DNA from: Streptomyces sp. TLI_146
GTDB lineage: Bacteria; Actinomycetota; Actinomycetes; Streptomycetales; Streptomycetaceae
Reading direction: 5' to 3'
Assembly: GCF_002846415.1 (NCBI RefSeq)
Contig: NZ_PJMX01000001.1
Span: 5,642,001-5,706,000 of the forward strand
Length of the DNA: 64,000 nt
Shown: positions 43,003-51,940 of the stretch, piece by piece
How the letters are laid out: the number at the start of each line of letters is the position of its first letter
How positions within the stretch are numbered: position 1 is the first letter of the stretch
Position numbers and translations under genes: made by a program
Notes under the pieces: model-generated
Databases searched by the model: none
Told to the model about the DNA's origin: nothing
Seen by the model: the letters and a program-made list of their open reading frames with translations, nothing else

Positions 43003-43845
43003 ATGAAGAAGCCTCTCGTCGGCACGGCGCTCGCGCTGGTGCTCGCCGGAGCGGGTGCGGCACCGGTCGTCGCGGCGCCGCACACCCCCAGCGGCGCCAA
43101 GGCGACGGTCAAGGCGGTCGACTTCGCCGGAACGGTCGCGCTCAGCAACTGTTCCGGGTCGCTGATCCGCACGCCCGGCTCGCAGCCGAACGACCCCGCT
43201 CTCATCCTCTCGAACGGCCACTGCCTGGAGACCGGATTCCCGGCCGCCGGCGAGGTCATCACCGACCAGCCTTCCACGCGCAGCTTCTCGCTGCTCAACG
43301 GCTCGGGCAGCAAGGTCGGCACGCTGCGGGCCACCAAGGTCTCGTACGCGACGATGACCGACACCGACATCACGGTCTACGAGCTGAGCAAGACGTACGC
43401 GCAGATCCAGAGCCAGTACGGGATCGGCGCGCTCACGCTCAACGACCAGCACCCGGTCGCGGGCACCGCCATCAAGGTGGTCTCCGGGTACTGGAAGCGC
43501 ACCTACAGCTGCAACATCGACGGGTTCGTCTACCGCCTCAAGGAGGGCGACTGGACCTGGAAGGACTCGGTCCGCTACACCTCCGCCTGCCAGACCATCG
43601 GCGGCACCTCGGGCTCCCCGGTCATCGACACGGCCACCGGCAAGGTGGTCGCGGTGAACAACACCGGCAACGAGGACGGGCAGCGCTGCACCGAGAACAA
43701 CCCGTGCGAGGTGGACGAGAACGGCAAGGTCACCGTCCGCTACAAGATCAACTATGCCCAGGAGACGTACATCATCGTCCCCTGCATAGGCACCGGCAAC
43801 AAGTTCGACCTGAGCCGGCCCGGCTGCACCCTGCCCAAGCCGTAA
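43003..43845 (+). CDS. Secreted trypsin-like serine protease
   Basis: The protein has 280 residues. The ATG has GAGGGGAA upstream and a signal peptide (MKKPLVGTALALVLAGAGAAPVVA-AP). Chymotrypsin-fold triad: His73 in LSNGHCLE, an Asp in MTDTDITVYEL (D122 likely), and Ser203 in GGTSGSPV. Cysteines flank the active site (C50/C74, C170/C196) and the C-terminus. It lacks the long propeptide of the alpha-lytic/SGPA type and belongs to the broader secreted S1 group of Streptomyces. The region 42856-43002 upstream has no clear operator. A bidirectional terminator follows. Confidence 0.9.
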   Translation: MKKPLVGTALALVLAGAGAAPVVAAPHTPSGAKATVKAVDFAGTVALSNCSGSLIRTPGSQPNDPALILSNGHCLETGFPAAGEVITDQPSTRSFSLLNGSGSKVGTLRATKVSYATMTDTDITVYELSKTYAQIQSQYGIGALTLNDQHPVAGTAIKVVSGYWKRTYSCNIDGFVYRLKEGDWTWKDSVRYTSACQTIGGTSGSPVIDTATGKVVAVNNTGNEDGQRCTENNPCEVDENGKVTVRYKINYAQETYIIVPCIGTGNKFDLSRPGCTLPKP

Positions 43846-43853
43846 AAGGCGGA

Positions 43854-43890
43854 ACTCCCCGCGCCCCCGGACGGAGGGGGCGCGGGGAGT
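43854..43890. terminator. Bidirectional hairpin terminator
   Basis: A perfect 15-bp stem (ACTCCCCGCGCCCCC and complement) with a GGACGGA loop lies between the convergent protease and chitinase genes, 8 nt from each stop codon. Confidence 0.85.
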
Positions 43891-43897
43891 CTCCCGG

Positions 43898-45589
43898 CTA
43901 CGGGAGCGCGTGGACGTGCGGGCCCACCGCGTTCGACCAGGCGTTGCCCGACCTGGCGTCCCAGTTCGTCGACCAGGTCATCGCGCCCCGCAGGCCCGGG
44001 TACGTCTTCGACGGCTTGAAGGACCCGCAGTTGGTCCCGGCCGTCAGGCAGTCCAGCGCCGCGTTCACCACCGACGGCGGAACGTAGCCGCTGCCCGCGC
44101 CGCTGGTGGAGGCCGGCAGGCCCAGGCCCACCTGGGAGGGGTCGAGCCCGCCCTGGAGCTGGATGCAGGCGAGCGCGGTCAGGAAGTCGACCGTGCCCTG
44201 CGAGTAGACCTTGCCGTCGCAGCCGTTCATCGCACCGCTGTTGTAGTACTGCATGTTGACGACGGTCAGGATGTCCTTGATGTTGAGCGCCGTCCTGAAG
44301 TACTCGTTCGACGTCGACTGCATGTCGATCGTCTGCGGCGCCATCGTGATGACCAGCTTGCTGCCCGCCTTCGCGGAGAGGGACTTCAACGCCTGGGTCA
44401 TATAGGTGGAGTTGAGGCCGTTCTCCAGGTCGATGTCGACCCCGTCGAAGCCGTATGTCTGCATCAGCGAGTAGACCGAGTTGGCGAAGTTCGCCGCGGA
44501 CGTCGAGTCGTTGACCGACACCGTGCCGTTCTGGCCGCCGATGGAGATGATCACCGACTTGCCCGCCGCGTGCTTGGCGGCGATGTCCGCCTTGAACTGG
44601 TCGACGGTGTAGCCGCCCAGGCCGTTGGTGTCGAGGTTGAAGGTCACCCCGCCCGGCGTGCCGGTGGCGTCCGCGAACGAGACCGCGATGATGTCGTAGT
44701 TCGCGGGCACGTCGCTGATCTTCTGGACGGTCGCGCCGTTGTTGAAGTTCTGCCAGTAGCCGGTCACCGCGTGCTTGGGCACCGTGCCGCCGCCCGGGTT
44801 GCCGCCACCGCCGGAGGTGGTCCCGGTGACCGCCGCCGACTTGGGCGACTCGCCCGCCGCGTTGGTCGCGGTCACCTGGAACTGGTACGAGGTCGACGCG
44901 CTCAGCCCGCTCACGGTCGCCGAACTCCCGCTCACCGACTGCACCTTGGTGCCGTCCCGGTAGACGTTGTACCCGGTCGCGTTGGAGACCGCGCCCCAGG
45001 ACAGGCCCACGGACGAGGACGTCACCGAGCCGACCGCGAGGCCGCCCGGGGCCGCCGGGATCGTCGGGGCGGGGTCGCCGCCCCCGCCGCCGTCCGGGCC
45101 GAAGACCGAGACGTCGTCGGCGTAGTACGCGGGCTGGCCGTACCAGCCGTGCGTGTAGACCTGCACGGACGTGGTGGAGGTGCCCGTCCTGAAGGTGGTG
45201 GAGAGCTGGTTCCAGCCGCCGCCGGTGCCCGGCGTCCAGGTGGAGACATCGCTCGTGCCGGTCCCGGTGGCACCGATGTAGACGTACGAGCCCTGGACCC
45301 AGGAGCTCAGTGTGTACGTCGAGTTGGGCTTCACGGCGACCGTCTGGACGCACTGGCCGGTGTCGGAGCCCGACGGGGTCGCCTTGAGGGCGGCGGCCCC
45401 GCCGTGCACCGGCGAGGAGACGGCGGCGCCGCTCCCCGCCGTACAGCTCCAGTCGGCGAGCCCCGACTCGAAGCCCGCGTTCCTGGCGTTGTTGACGTCC
45501 GCCGCGTGGGCGGTGCCGGTGAGCCCGGCTATGGACAGGGCGCCGGCCGCGGCCACGGCCACGCCGATTCTGCCGCCTGCTCGTTTCAC
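43898..45589 (-). CDS. Secreted GH18 chitinase with carbohydrate-binding and fibronectin III domains
   Basis: The protein has 563 residues. GTG 45589 is used because GGAGG lies 6 nt upstream and a signal peptide follows (KRAGGRIGVAVAAAGALSIA, cleavage after AHA-ADV). Domain order: a beta-sandwich carbohydrate-binding module (about 33-165), a Gly-rich linker, one fibronectin III domain (about 180-262: PAAPGGLAVGSVTSSSVGLSW), a second Gly linker, then a GH18 barrel (about 275-560). Catalytic motif DGVDIDLEN gives Glu389. It is an extracellular endochitinase. Two DasR-type boxes precede it, predicting induction by chito-oligomers and N-acetylglucosamine. Confidence 0.95.
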   Translation of the reverse strand: MKRAGGRIGVAVAAAGALSIAGLTGTAHAADVNNARNAGFESGLADWSCTAGSGAAVSSPVHGGAAALKATPSGSDTGQCVQTVAVKPNSTYTLSSWVQGSYVYIGATGTGTSDVSTWTPGTGGGWNQLSTTFRTGTSTTSVQVYTHGWYGQPAYYADDVSVFGPDGGGGGDPAPTIPAAPGGLAVGSVTSSSVGLSWGAVSNATGYNVYRDGTKVQSVSGSSATVSGLSASTSYQFQVTATNAAGESPKSAAVTGTTSGGGGNPGGGTVPKHAVTGYWQNFNNGATVQKISDVPANYDIIAVSFADATGTPGGVTFNLDTNGLGGYTVDQFKADIAAKHAAGKSVIISIGGQNGTVSVNDSTSAANFANSVYSLMQTYGFDGVDIDLENGLNSTYMTQALKSLSAKAGSKLVITMAPQTIDMQSTSNEYFRTALNIKDILTVVNMQYYNSGAMNGCDGKVYSQGTVDFLTALACIQLQGGLDPSQVGLGLPASTSGAGSGYVPPSVVNAALDCLTAGTNCGSFKPSKTYPGLRGAMTWSTNWDARSGNAWSNAVGPHVHALP

Positions 45590-45654
45590 TTGCTGCCTCC
45601 GGTGGGGGAGTGGGGAGGTCGGTGGGGGAGGTGGGGCGCGCCGTGCGGACAAGC

Positions 45655-45666
45655 TGGTCCAGACCT
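45655..45666. promoter_or_regulatory. Chitinase direct-repeat/DasR-type box 1
   Basis: TGGTCCAGACCT, the 12-bp element of Streptomyces chitinase promoters that overlaps DasR-responsive (dre) sites; 66 nt upstream of the chitinase start. Confidence 0.8.
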
Positions 45667-45676
45667 GCGTACAAAC

Positions 45677-45688
45677 TGGTCCAGACCA
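45677..45688. promoter_or_regulatory. Chitinase direct-repeat/DasR-type box 2
   Basis: A perfect palindrome-like copy, TGGTCCAGACCA in ACTGGTCCAGACCAAT, 22 bp (two helical turns) from box 1. A TTGACA -35-like element for the chitinase lies at 45696-45701 on the minus strand. Confidence 0.85.
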
Positions 45689-45850
45689 ATCGGCTTGTCA
45701 AGACCTCTGGCGCCCCTCGTGGCATCACAGAAACGAGAAGACTGTTCACCCGCAGCTATCTCCTGGATACAGTGCTGCTTCAGGAGGGAAGTGCGGTGAT
45801 CACTTACGGCTGAGGGGGCCCGCAACGGGCCGAGGGAACGGGGACTTGAT

Positions 45851-46702
45851 GTGCCAACCGCGATAGCCGTCACCAGCCCGGACCTGGTGTTACCGGCACC
45901 CGATCCACACACGCCCCCGGCGGCGGTCTTCTCGTCCCCGGACGTCCAGCCGCTCGACGACGCCCTCGCCCACGCGCACCGCCTGCTCGACGTGCACGGC
46001 CATCTCGTGGTGCTGTACCCGGAGTCGCTCCCGGCCGCCCATGAGCAGCGCCTCCACACGGTCCGCTCGATCCTGGAGAGCGACCGGATCGCGCTGCTGC
46101 GCTCGCCGCTTCCACCGCTCGGCCTGGCCGTGCTCGCACGCCAGTTGTGCCAGCTGTCGGTGTGCGACTTCAGCCCCGGCGTGCTCGCCTCGGCCGCCCG
46201 CCTGCTCGCGCACTACGTGCACGCGGGCGCCGTGCTGAACTCGGTCACCCGGCTCGACCGCGTCCCCGTCGGCCTCAAGACGCACGCCAAGTCCTGGCTG
46301 CCCGGCAGCCACTTCGCGGTGCTCGCCCACCCGGTCCCGCAGCTGGTCAGGATCGGCGCGGGCGACCTGGAGGGGCCCGACTACGCCTGCCATCTGCTGG
46401 TGGCGAGCGCGGCGGCGCCCTCCGAGTGGGTGACCGGCACGCTGGCCGCAGGGTGGCAGGTCGCCGCGGTCCTTGAAGCCCCCCTGCCGGGGTACTCGCC
46501 CGGCTGGTGGGGGACGGCCAAGCTCACCGAGTTCGCCGCCCATCTGTCCGACCTGTCCGTGCTCTACCAGCTCGTGGCGTCCGTGCGCCGGGAGTCGTGC
46601 CGGTGGTGCGGCATGGAACTCATCGGCGACCGCTGCGGGTTCTGCGCCTCCCCCGTCCCCGCCCCCGAGCTCCGGCTGCCTTCGGGAGGCACGTACAGCT
46701 AG
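45851..46702 (+). CDS. Protein of unknown function with C-terminal zinc ribbon; TTA codon
   Basis: The protein has 283 residues from GTG 45851. Codon 14 (45890-45892) is TTA. The body is mixed alpha/beta with a hydrophobic core (LDVHGHLVVLYPESLP; LAVLARQLCQLSVCDFSPGV; SWLPGSHFAVLAHPVPQLVR). The C-terminus has a zinc ribbon, CRWCGMELIGDRCGFC. No signal peptide is visible. It lies 68 nt ahead of the CpaB gene, in the same direction, at the head of the Tad pilus locus. Because TTA near the 5' end blocks translation without bldA tRNA, it may act as a developmental gate. No family is recognised. Confidence 0.65.
   Translation: MPTAIAVTSPDLVLPAPDPHTPPAAVFSSPDVQPLDDALAHAHRLLDVHGHLVVLYPESLPAAHEQRLHTVRSILESDRIALLRSPLPPLGLAVLARQLCQLSVCDFSPGVLASAARLLAHYVHAGAVLNSVTRLDRVPVGLKTHAKSWLPGSHFAVLAHPVPQLVRIGAGDLEGPDYACHLLVASAAAPSEWVTGTLAAGWQVAAVLEAPLPGYSPGWWGTAKLTEFAAHLSDLSVLYQLVASVRRESCRWCGMELIGDRCGFCASPVPAPELRLPSGGTYS
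45890..45892 (+). other. In-frame TTA codon at codon 14
   Basis: Leucine in DLVLPAP of the zinc-ribbon protein heading the Tad locus. An early TTA makes translation dependent on the bldA leucyl-tRNA in Streptomyces. Confidence 0.8.
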
Positions 46703-46770
46703 CCGCCGCGCAGCCCGCCCGGTGGCCTTGTCCGCTCAGTCCCACGTCATCGAACGAGGTCGTACGGTCA

Positions 46771-47475
46771 ATGAACTCCCGTCAGCGCCGTGGCGTCATC
46801 CTTCTCCTGGTCTCGGTCCTGTGCGCCGCGGGCGCCTTCGCCGGGGTCCTCTCGGTGATCCACGACGCCAACTCGAAGGTCGGCCCCGAGGTGACGGCGT
46901 ACCGGGTGAACAGTGACATCAAGCCCAACACGGAGCTGAGCGCCGAGCAGTTCAGCCGGACGAGCATGCCCAAACGGTGGCTCTCCGACAACGCCGTCAC
47001 CGACCTCTCCGCGATCCGCGGGAAGGTCGCCGTCACCAAGCTCACCAAGGGCTCGCTGCTCCAGTCCGACATGATCGCGCAACGCCCCGAACTGCGGCCG
47101 GGACAGCAGGAGATCGCCATCATGATCGACGCGTCCACCGGGGTCGCGGGCAAGATCCAGCGCGGCTCCTCGGTCAACATCTTCGCCACCTTCGCCGCCG
47201 CCAAGCAGGGCGACACCCCCCAGTCGAAGATCATCGTGGCGGGCGCCAAGGTCCTCGACGTCGGCAAACTCACCCCTCTCGATCCCGGCCGGGACGACCG
47301 CAACAAGACCACCGAGGCCGTCCCGATCACCTTCGCCCTGGGCACCCTCGACGCCCAGCGCGTCGCGTACGCGGAGTCCTTCGCCCAGCACGTGCGCCTC
47401 GCGCTCGTCGCGCCCGGCAGCGACCCCTCGGTCCCGCCCGGCGACCGTACGTACCGCCTCGAAAAGGACCAGTGA
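46771..47475 (+). CDS. Flp pilus assembly protein CpaB/RcpC-like (SAF domain)
   Basis: The protein has 234 residues. One N-terminal membrane helix (RRGVILLLVSVLCAAGAFAG) is followed by an exported SAF domain: VTAYRVNSDIKPNTELSAEQ with the conserved PNTEL turn, KVAVTKLTKGSLLQSDMI, and a CpaB-type GVAGKIQRGSSVNIFATF segment. CpaB proteins sit in the pilus envelope complex. GAGG lies 10 nt before the start. It is followed 7 nt later by tadZ. Confidence 0.88.
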   Translation: MNSRQRRGVILLLVSVLCAAGAFAGVLSVIHDANSKVGPEVTAYRVNSDIKPNTELSAEQFSRTSMPKRWLSDNAVTDLSAIRGKVAVTKLTKGSLLQSDMIAQRPELRPGQQEIAIMIDASTGVAGKIQRGSSVNIFATFAAAKQGDTPQSKIIVAGAKVLDVGKLTPLDPGRDDRNKTTEAVPITFALGTLDAQRVAYAESFAQHVRLALVAPGSDPSVPPGDRTYRLEKDQ

Positions 47476-47482
47476 GGTTCGG

Positions 47483-48718
47483 ATGACCACCAGGATCCTC
47501 CCGGCCGTCGCCGACGCCGACGCCGCCCGGTCCGTCACCACCCTGCTCAGCCAGCTCCCCGACGCCGAACCCGCCGCGCCCGTCGCGGACTCGACCCAGC
47601 TCCTGGACACCCTGGCCCGGCTCGCCGGGGAGTCCCTGGACGAGCTGCCCGAGGTCGTCCTCGTCCACGAGCGCATCGGCCCCGTCCCCGCCCTCGACCT
47701 GGTGCGCGAGGTCGCCCTGCGCTTCCCCGCTGTCGGCGTCGTCCTGATCACCTCCGACGCGGGGCCCGGCCTGTTCGCCGCCGCCATGGACTCGGGCGCG
47801 CGCGGCCTGGTCACCCTTCCGCTGCACTACGAGGAGCTGGTCAGCCGGGTCCAGGTGGCCGCCCAGTGGTCGGTCGGGGTCCGCCGCCACCTCGGCGGCG
47901 GGGGCGAGGCGGCCGGCGGCCCCGGCGGCACGGTCGTCACCGTCACCGGCGCCAAGGGCGGGGTCGGCGCCACCGTCACCGCCGTCCACCTCGCGCTGGC
48001 CGCCCGGGCGTCGGGCCGCACCACGGCCCTGGTCGACATGGACCTCCAGGCCGGGGACGTGGCCTCCTACCTCGACGTCCAGTTCCGCCGCTCCATCGCC
48101 GACCTCGCCGCGATCACCGACATCTCGCCCCGGGTCCTCCAGGACGCCCTGTTCACCCACTCCACCGGCGTCGGCCTGCTGCTCGCCCCCGGTGACGGCG
48201 AACGGGCCGAGGAGGTCACCGACCGCGCGGCCCGCCAGATCCTCTCCGCCCTGCGCCACCGCTACGAAGTGGTGATCGCGGACTGCGGCACCCAGATGAA
48301 CGGCGCCAACGCCGCCGCCGTCGAACTCGCCGACACCGCCCTCCTGGTCACCACCCCGGACGTGGTGTCGGTACGGGCCGCCAAGCGGATCGTCCGGATG
48401 TGGGACCGCCTCCAGATCCGCAAGGCCGAGGAGACCACGACCGTGGTCAACCGGCACACCCGCGCCACCGAGATCCAGCCCGCGCTGGTCCAGAAGGTCA
48501 CGGGCACCCGGATCACCCGCACCTCCGTCCCCGCCAACTTCAAGGAGCTGCAAGCCGTCGTCGACGCCGGGCGGCTGCACGACCTGGACGCCAAGTCCAC
48601 GGTCAAGCAGGCGCTGTGGACGCTCGCGGGCGAGCTCGGCCTCGTCAAAGGGGTGGGCCCGGCGCCGGAGAAGAGCGGCCGGGGCACCCTGGTGCTACGG
48701 CGCCGGGGGCACGGATGA
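47483..48718 (+). CDS. tadZ: TadZ/CpaE-like ParA-family ATPase
   Basis: The protein has 411 residues. An N-terminal receiver-like domain (to about 135) precedes a ParA/MinD domain. Its Walker A reads KGGVGAT (158-164): the signature lysine is kept, but Ala163 replaces the usual P-loop lysine, as is seen in TadZ proteins. The LVDMDLQAGDVASYLD switch and VIADCGTQM follow. TadZ localises the pilus machine, often to a pole. The stop overlaps the TadE-like start by 4 nt. Confidence 0.88.
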   Translation: MTTRILPAVADADAARSVTTLLSQLPDAEPAAPVADSTQLLDTLARLAGESLDELPEVVLVHERIGPVPALDLVREVALRFPAVGVVLITSDAGPGLFAAAMDSGARGLVTLPLHYEELVSRVQVAAQWSVGVRRHLGGGGEAAGGPGGTVVTVTGAKGGVGATVTAVHLALAARASGRTTALVDMDLQAGDVASYLDVQFRRSIADLAAITDISPRVLQDALFTHSTGVGLLLAPGDGERAEEVTDRAARQILSALRHRYEVVIADCGTQMNGANAAAVELADTALLVTTPDVVSVRAAKRIVRMWDRLQIRKAEETTTVVNRHTRATEIQPALVQKVTGTRITRTSVPANFKELQAVVDAGRLHDLDAKSTVKQALWTLAGELGLVKGVGPAPEKSGRGTLVLRRRGHG

Positions 48719-49101
48719 GGGGCATACGGACGCGGGCCGACCGGGACCGGGGCCAGGTCGTGGTCGAGTTCACCGGGATGGTGCCGATCATCCTGGTGAC
48801 CCTCGCCGCGATCTGGCAACTGGTCCTGACCGGCTACACGTTCACCGTCGCGGGGCACATGGCCGACGAGGGGGCGCGGGCGGGGGCCGCCAAGGGCGGC
48901 GGCCCGGCCGCGTGCCAGGCGGCGATGGCGGCGGCCCTGCCGGACGGCTGGGACGCCTCTCCGGGGTGCGGCGGTGGCGGCGACCCCGATGTCTTCACGG
49001 CCACCGTCGGCGTGCACGTCCCGGTGCTCTTCCCGGGCGCGTTGAACTTCGGGTTCACCGTGCACGGGCACGCGGGGGCGGCCAGGGAGGAGAAGCCGTG
49101 A
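48715..49101 (+). CDS. TadE-like pseudopilin 1
   Basis: The protein has 128 residues. The DRGQVVVEFTGMVPIILVTL segment near residue 12 combines the RGQ..VEF pseudopilin motif and a single membrane helix. The C-terminal exported part has a Cys pair (CQAAM, PGCGGG). It is coupled to tadZ and to the next TadE-like gene by ATGA/GTGA overlaps. It is a minor pilin expected to be processed by the prepilin peptidase encoded at 59459. Confidence 0.85.
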   Translation: MRGIRTRADRDRGQVVVEFTGMVPIILVTLAAIWQLVLTGYTFTVAGHMADEGARAGAAKGGGPAACQAAMAAALPDGWDASPGCGGGGDPDVFTATVGVHVPVLFPGALNFGFTVHGHAGAAREEKP

Positions 49102-49628
49102 CCCACGCCTGTACGAGCGGACCCACGGGGCGGCTGGGGTGGATTCGACGCGGCGCCCGCCGGGAAGCCGGGCGGACCCGGTGCGGCGCTCGCCCGGCCG
49201 CCCGCCTGGCTGCCCGGCCGACCCGGTCCGGCACCCGCCGGGTCGCCGCGGCGGGCCCCTTCCGCGCCCGCCGCGACCGCGGCTCCGCCGCCGTCGAGTA
49301 CCTCGGCTTCCTGCCCCTGCTGCTCCTGGTCGCGCTCGCCGGGGTGCAGCTGGGGCTCGCCGCGTACGCCGCCCAGCAGGCGGGGACGGCCGCCCGGGCC
49401 GCCGCCCGTACCGGCGCGCAGACCGAACGGGCGGGCGGCGCCGCCCAGGCCGGGAAGGCCGCGGTGAGCGACTGGGTCGGCAAGCGCGCCGACATCGGCG
49501 TGGCGGGCTGCCCCGGGGCCACGGTGACCGCCACGGTCACCGTCTCCATCCCGTCCGTCTTCCCCGGCATCGACCACTTCGGCCCGGTCCACAAGAGCGC
49601 CACCATGCCCTGCGACGAGAGCAACTGA
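49098..49628 (+). CDS. TadE/TadF-like pseudopilin 2
   Basis: The protein has 176 residues from GTG 49098, with GGAGG upstream. An unusually long, Arg-rich N-terminus of about 60 residues (RGARREAGRTRCGARPAARL) precedes the pseudopilin motif GSAAVEYLGFLPLLLLVALA. The start could lie further in, but the GGAGG and 4-nt overlap favour 49098. The exported part ends with Cys residues (VAGCPG; MPCDESN). It is a second minor pilin of the locus. Confidence 0.82.
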   Translation: MTHACTSGPTGRLGWIRRGARREAGRTRCGARPAARLAARPTRSGTRRVAAAGPFRARRDRGSAAVEYLGFLPLLLLVALAGVQLGLAAYAAQQAGTAARAAARTGAQTERAGGAAQAGKAAVSDWVGKRADIGVAGCPGATVTATVTVSIPSVFPGIDHFGPVHKSATMPCDESN

Positions 49629-49645
49629 CCGAGGAGGCACGCCAC

Positions 49646-50983
49646 ATGAGCCTGCGGGCCCGTATCACCGCCCCCGAGGAGACCCGGGGCGGCGAGGGCG
49701 ACGCCCATCTCGTCGCCACCTACCGGGGCAAGCTCCTGGAGGAGATCGACCTCGCCGAGATGTCCTCGCTCGCCGCCGCCGAGCGCCGGGCGCGGCTCGA
49801 ACGCGTCCTCGGCCACATCCTCAGCCGCGAGGGCCCGGTCCTGTCCACCGGCGAGCGGGCCCAGCTGATCCGCCGGGTCGTCGACGAGGCGCTGGGCCTG
49901 GGCGTACTGGAACCGCTCCTGGAGGACGCCTCCGTCACCGAGATCATGGTCAACGGCCCCGACCAGATCTATGTGGAGCGCGGCGGGCGGGTCGAGCGGC
50001 TGCCGATGCGGTTCGCCTCGCACGAGCAGCTGATGCAGACCATCGAGCGGATCGTGTCGACCGTCAACCGCCGGGTCGACGAGTCCAACCCGATGGTGGA
50101 CGCCCGGCTGCCGTCCGGCGAGCGCGTCAACGTGATCATCCCGCCGCTCTCGCTGACCGGCGCGACCCTCACCATCCGCCGCTTCCCGCGCTCCTTCACG
50201 CTCCCCGAGCTGATCTCCTTCGGCTCGCTCGACCAGTCCATGCTGATGCTGCTCGCCGGGCTGATCCAGGCGAAGTTCAACGTGATCGTCTCCGGCGCCA
50301 CCGGCACCGGCAAGACGACCCTGCTCAACGCGCTCTCCGGGCTCATCCCCGAGCACGAGCGCATCATCACCATCGAGGACTCCGCCGAACTCCAGCTCCA
50401 GCAGACCCATGTGATCCGCCTTGAGGCCCGCCCGGCCAACGTCGAGGGCAAGGGCCATGTCTCCATCCGCGACCTGGTCCGCAACTCGCTGCGTATGCGC
50501 CCCGACCGGATCGTGGTCGGCGAGGTGCGCGGCGGCGAGTCCCTCGACATGCTCCAGGCGATGTCCACCGGCCACGACGGCTCGCTGGCCACCGTCCACG
50601 CCAACAGCGCCGAGGACGCCCTGATGCGGCTCCAGACGCTGGCCTCCATGTCCGAGATCAAGATCCCGTTCGAGGCGCTGCACGACCAGATCAACTCGGC
50701 CGTCGACGTCCTGGTCCAGCTCACCCGGCACGCCGACGGCTCCCGCCGGGTCACCGAGATCGCCCTGCTCGACTCGCACGGCCGCGACCCCTACCGGCTC
50801 GCCACCGTCGCCCGGTTCGAGCCGCGCCCGATGGCCGCCGACGGGCGCGTCCACGGCGAGTTCCGCCACTTCCCGCTCCCGCGCCGCGTCGCCGAACGCC
50901 TCTACCTCGCGGGCCAGCCCGTCCCGCAGGCGTTCGGCATCGCGTCCTTCGACGAACAGCTCACCACCCGAGAGGCCAGGTAG
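49646..50983 (+). CDS. tadA: TadA/CpaF pilus assembly ATPase
   Basis: The protein has 445 residues, with GAGGAGG before the ATG. It is a secretion ATPase of the GspE/VirB11 superfamily: Walker A SGATGTGKTTLL, Asp box IITIEDSAELQL, Walker B RMRPDRIVVGEVRG, and the His box TGHDGSLATVHANS. It powers Flp pilus extension (and possibly retraction) from the cytoplasmic face together with TadB and TadC, encoded directly downstream. Confidence 0.96.
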   Translation: MSLRARITAPEETRGGEGDAHLVATYRGKLLEEIDLAEMSSLAAAERRARLERVLGHILSREGPVLSTGERAQLIRRVVDEALGLGVLEPLLEDASVTEIMVNGPDQIYVERGGRVERLPMRFASHEQLMQTIERIVSTVNRRVDESNPMVDARLPSGERVNVIIPPLSLTGATLTIRRFPRSFTLPELISFGSLDQSMLMLLAGLIQAKFNVIVSGATGTGKTTLLNALSGLIPEHERIITIEDSAELQLQQTHVIRLEARPANVEGKGHVSIRDLVRNSLRMRPDRIVVGEVRGGESLDMLQAMSTGHDGSLATVHANSAEDALMRLQTLASMSEIKIPFEALHDQINSAVDVLVQLTRHADGSRRVTEIALLDSHGRDPYRLATVARFEPRPMAADGRVHGEFRHFPLPRRVAERLYLAGQPVPQAFGIASFDEQLTTREAR

Positions 50984-50991
50984 CACCGCCC

Positions 50992-51930
50992 ATGTCCGCA
51001 CTCACCCAGCTGACGACCGGGGTCGCGCTGCTCGCCTGCACGGCGGCGGTCGTCGGTGTGCACGTGTACGCCACGGGCCGCGCCCAGCGCCGGGCCCTGG
51101 TCGAACGGCTCTCCACCGCCGGGGAGCCGCTGCCCGCCGGACGCCGGCGGCCCTTCGCCGGGGTGGACCGCAGGCTGCGCCGCACCACGGCCGGCAAGCG
51201 CATCGAGCGCAAGCTCGCGGTGACCGGCCTGGACCTCACCCCCGGCGAGTTCTTCGTCTACGTACTCGCCTCGGTCGTCGGGCTGTGGGTGGTGGCCGCC
51301 TCGGTGCTCGCCTCCTTCTTCGGCCCGCTCGCCGCGCTGGCCGGGCTGTGGGCCGCCAACACCTTCCTGAACTGGCAGCGCACCCGGCGTACCGAGGCAT
51401 TCATCAACCAGCTCCCGGAGATCTCCCGGGTAATCGCCAACGCCACCCAGGCCGGGCTCGCCCTGCGCACCGCGATCGCCATGGCGGCGGACGAGCTGGA
51501 GGCACCGGCGGGCGACGAGCTCAAGACGGTCGCCGACCAGCTCGCCGTCGGCCGCACCCTCGACGACGCGCTCGGCGAGCTCGCCCACCGGCTGCCCTCG
51601 CGCGAACTGGTCGTCCTCGTCTCGACGCTGATCCTCTCCAACCGGGCGGGCGGCGCGGTCGTCAACTCGCTGCGCAACCTCACCACCACCCTGGAGGAGC
51701 GCAAGGAGACCCGCCGCGAGGTCCGCACCCAGCTCTCCCAGGTGAACACCACGGCGTACGCGGTCCCGGCCATCGGGGTCGGTGCCATGCTGCTCGTCAA
51801 CCAGATCGCGCCGGGCTCGCTCGCCAAGATGACCGGCACGTTCCTGGGCCAGGCCGCGGTCGTGGTGGCGCTCGGTCTCTATGTGCTGGGCTTCGTCGCG
51901 ATCCGGCGCATCTCGAAGATCGACGTCTGA
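50992..51930 (+). CDS. tadB: TadB inner-membrane platform protein
   Basis: The protein has 312 residues. N-terminal membrane helix, a pair near 85-120 (FFVYVLASVVGLWVVAASVL), the T2SF cytoplasmic domain (INQLPEISRVIANATQAGLA ... GRTLDDALGELAHRLPSREL), and two C-terminal helices. T2SF/GspF-family platform protein of the Tad secretion system. The gene lies 8 nt after tadA. Confidence 0.9.
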   Translation: MSALTQLTTGVALLACTAAVVGVHVYATGRAQRRALVERLSTAGEPLPAGRRRPFAGVDRRLRRTTAGKRIERKLAVTGLDLTPGEFFVYVLASVVGLWVVAASVLASFFGPLAALAGLWAANTFLNWQRTRRTEAFINQLPEISRVIANATQAGLALRTAIAMAADELEAPAGDELKTVADQLAVGRTLDDALGELAHRLPSRELVVLVSTLILSNRAGGAVVNSLRNLTTTLEERKETRREVRTQLSQVNTTAYAVPAIGVGAMLLVNQIAPGSLAKMTGTFLGQAAVVVALGLYVLGFVAIRRISKIDV

Positions 51931-51940
51931 GGGGGCGGGC

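Noticed and set aside
47948..47980. TadZ Walker A with Ala in place of the P-loop lysine considered as inactivation
   Set aside because: TadZ/CpaE proteins commonly have such atypical Walker A motifs, so this is family-typical.
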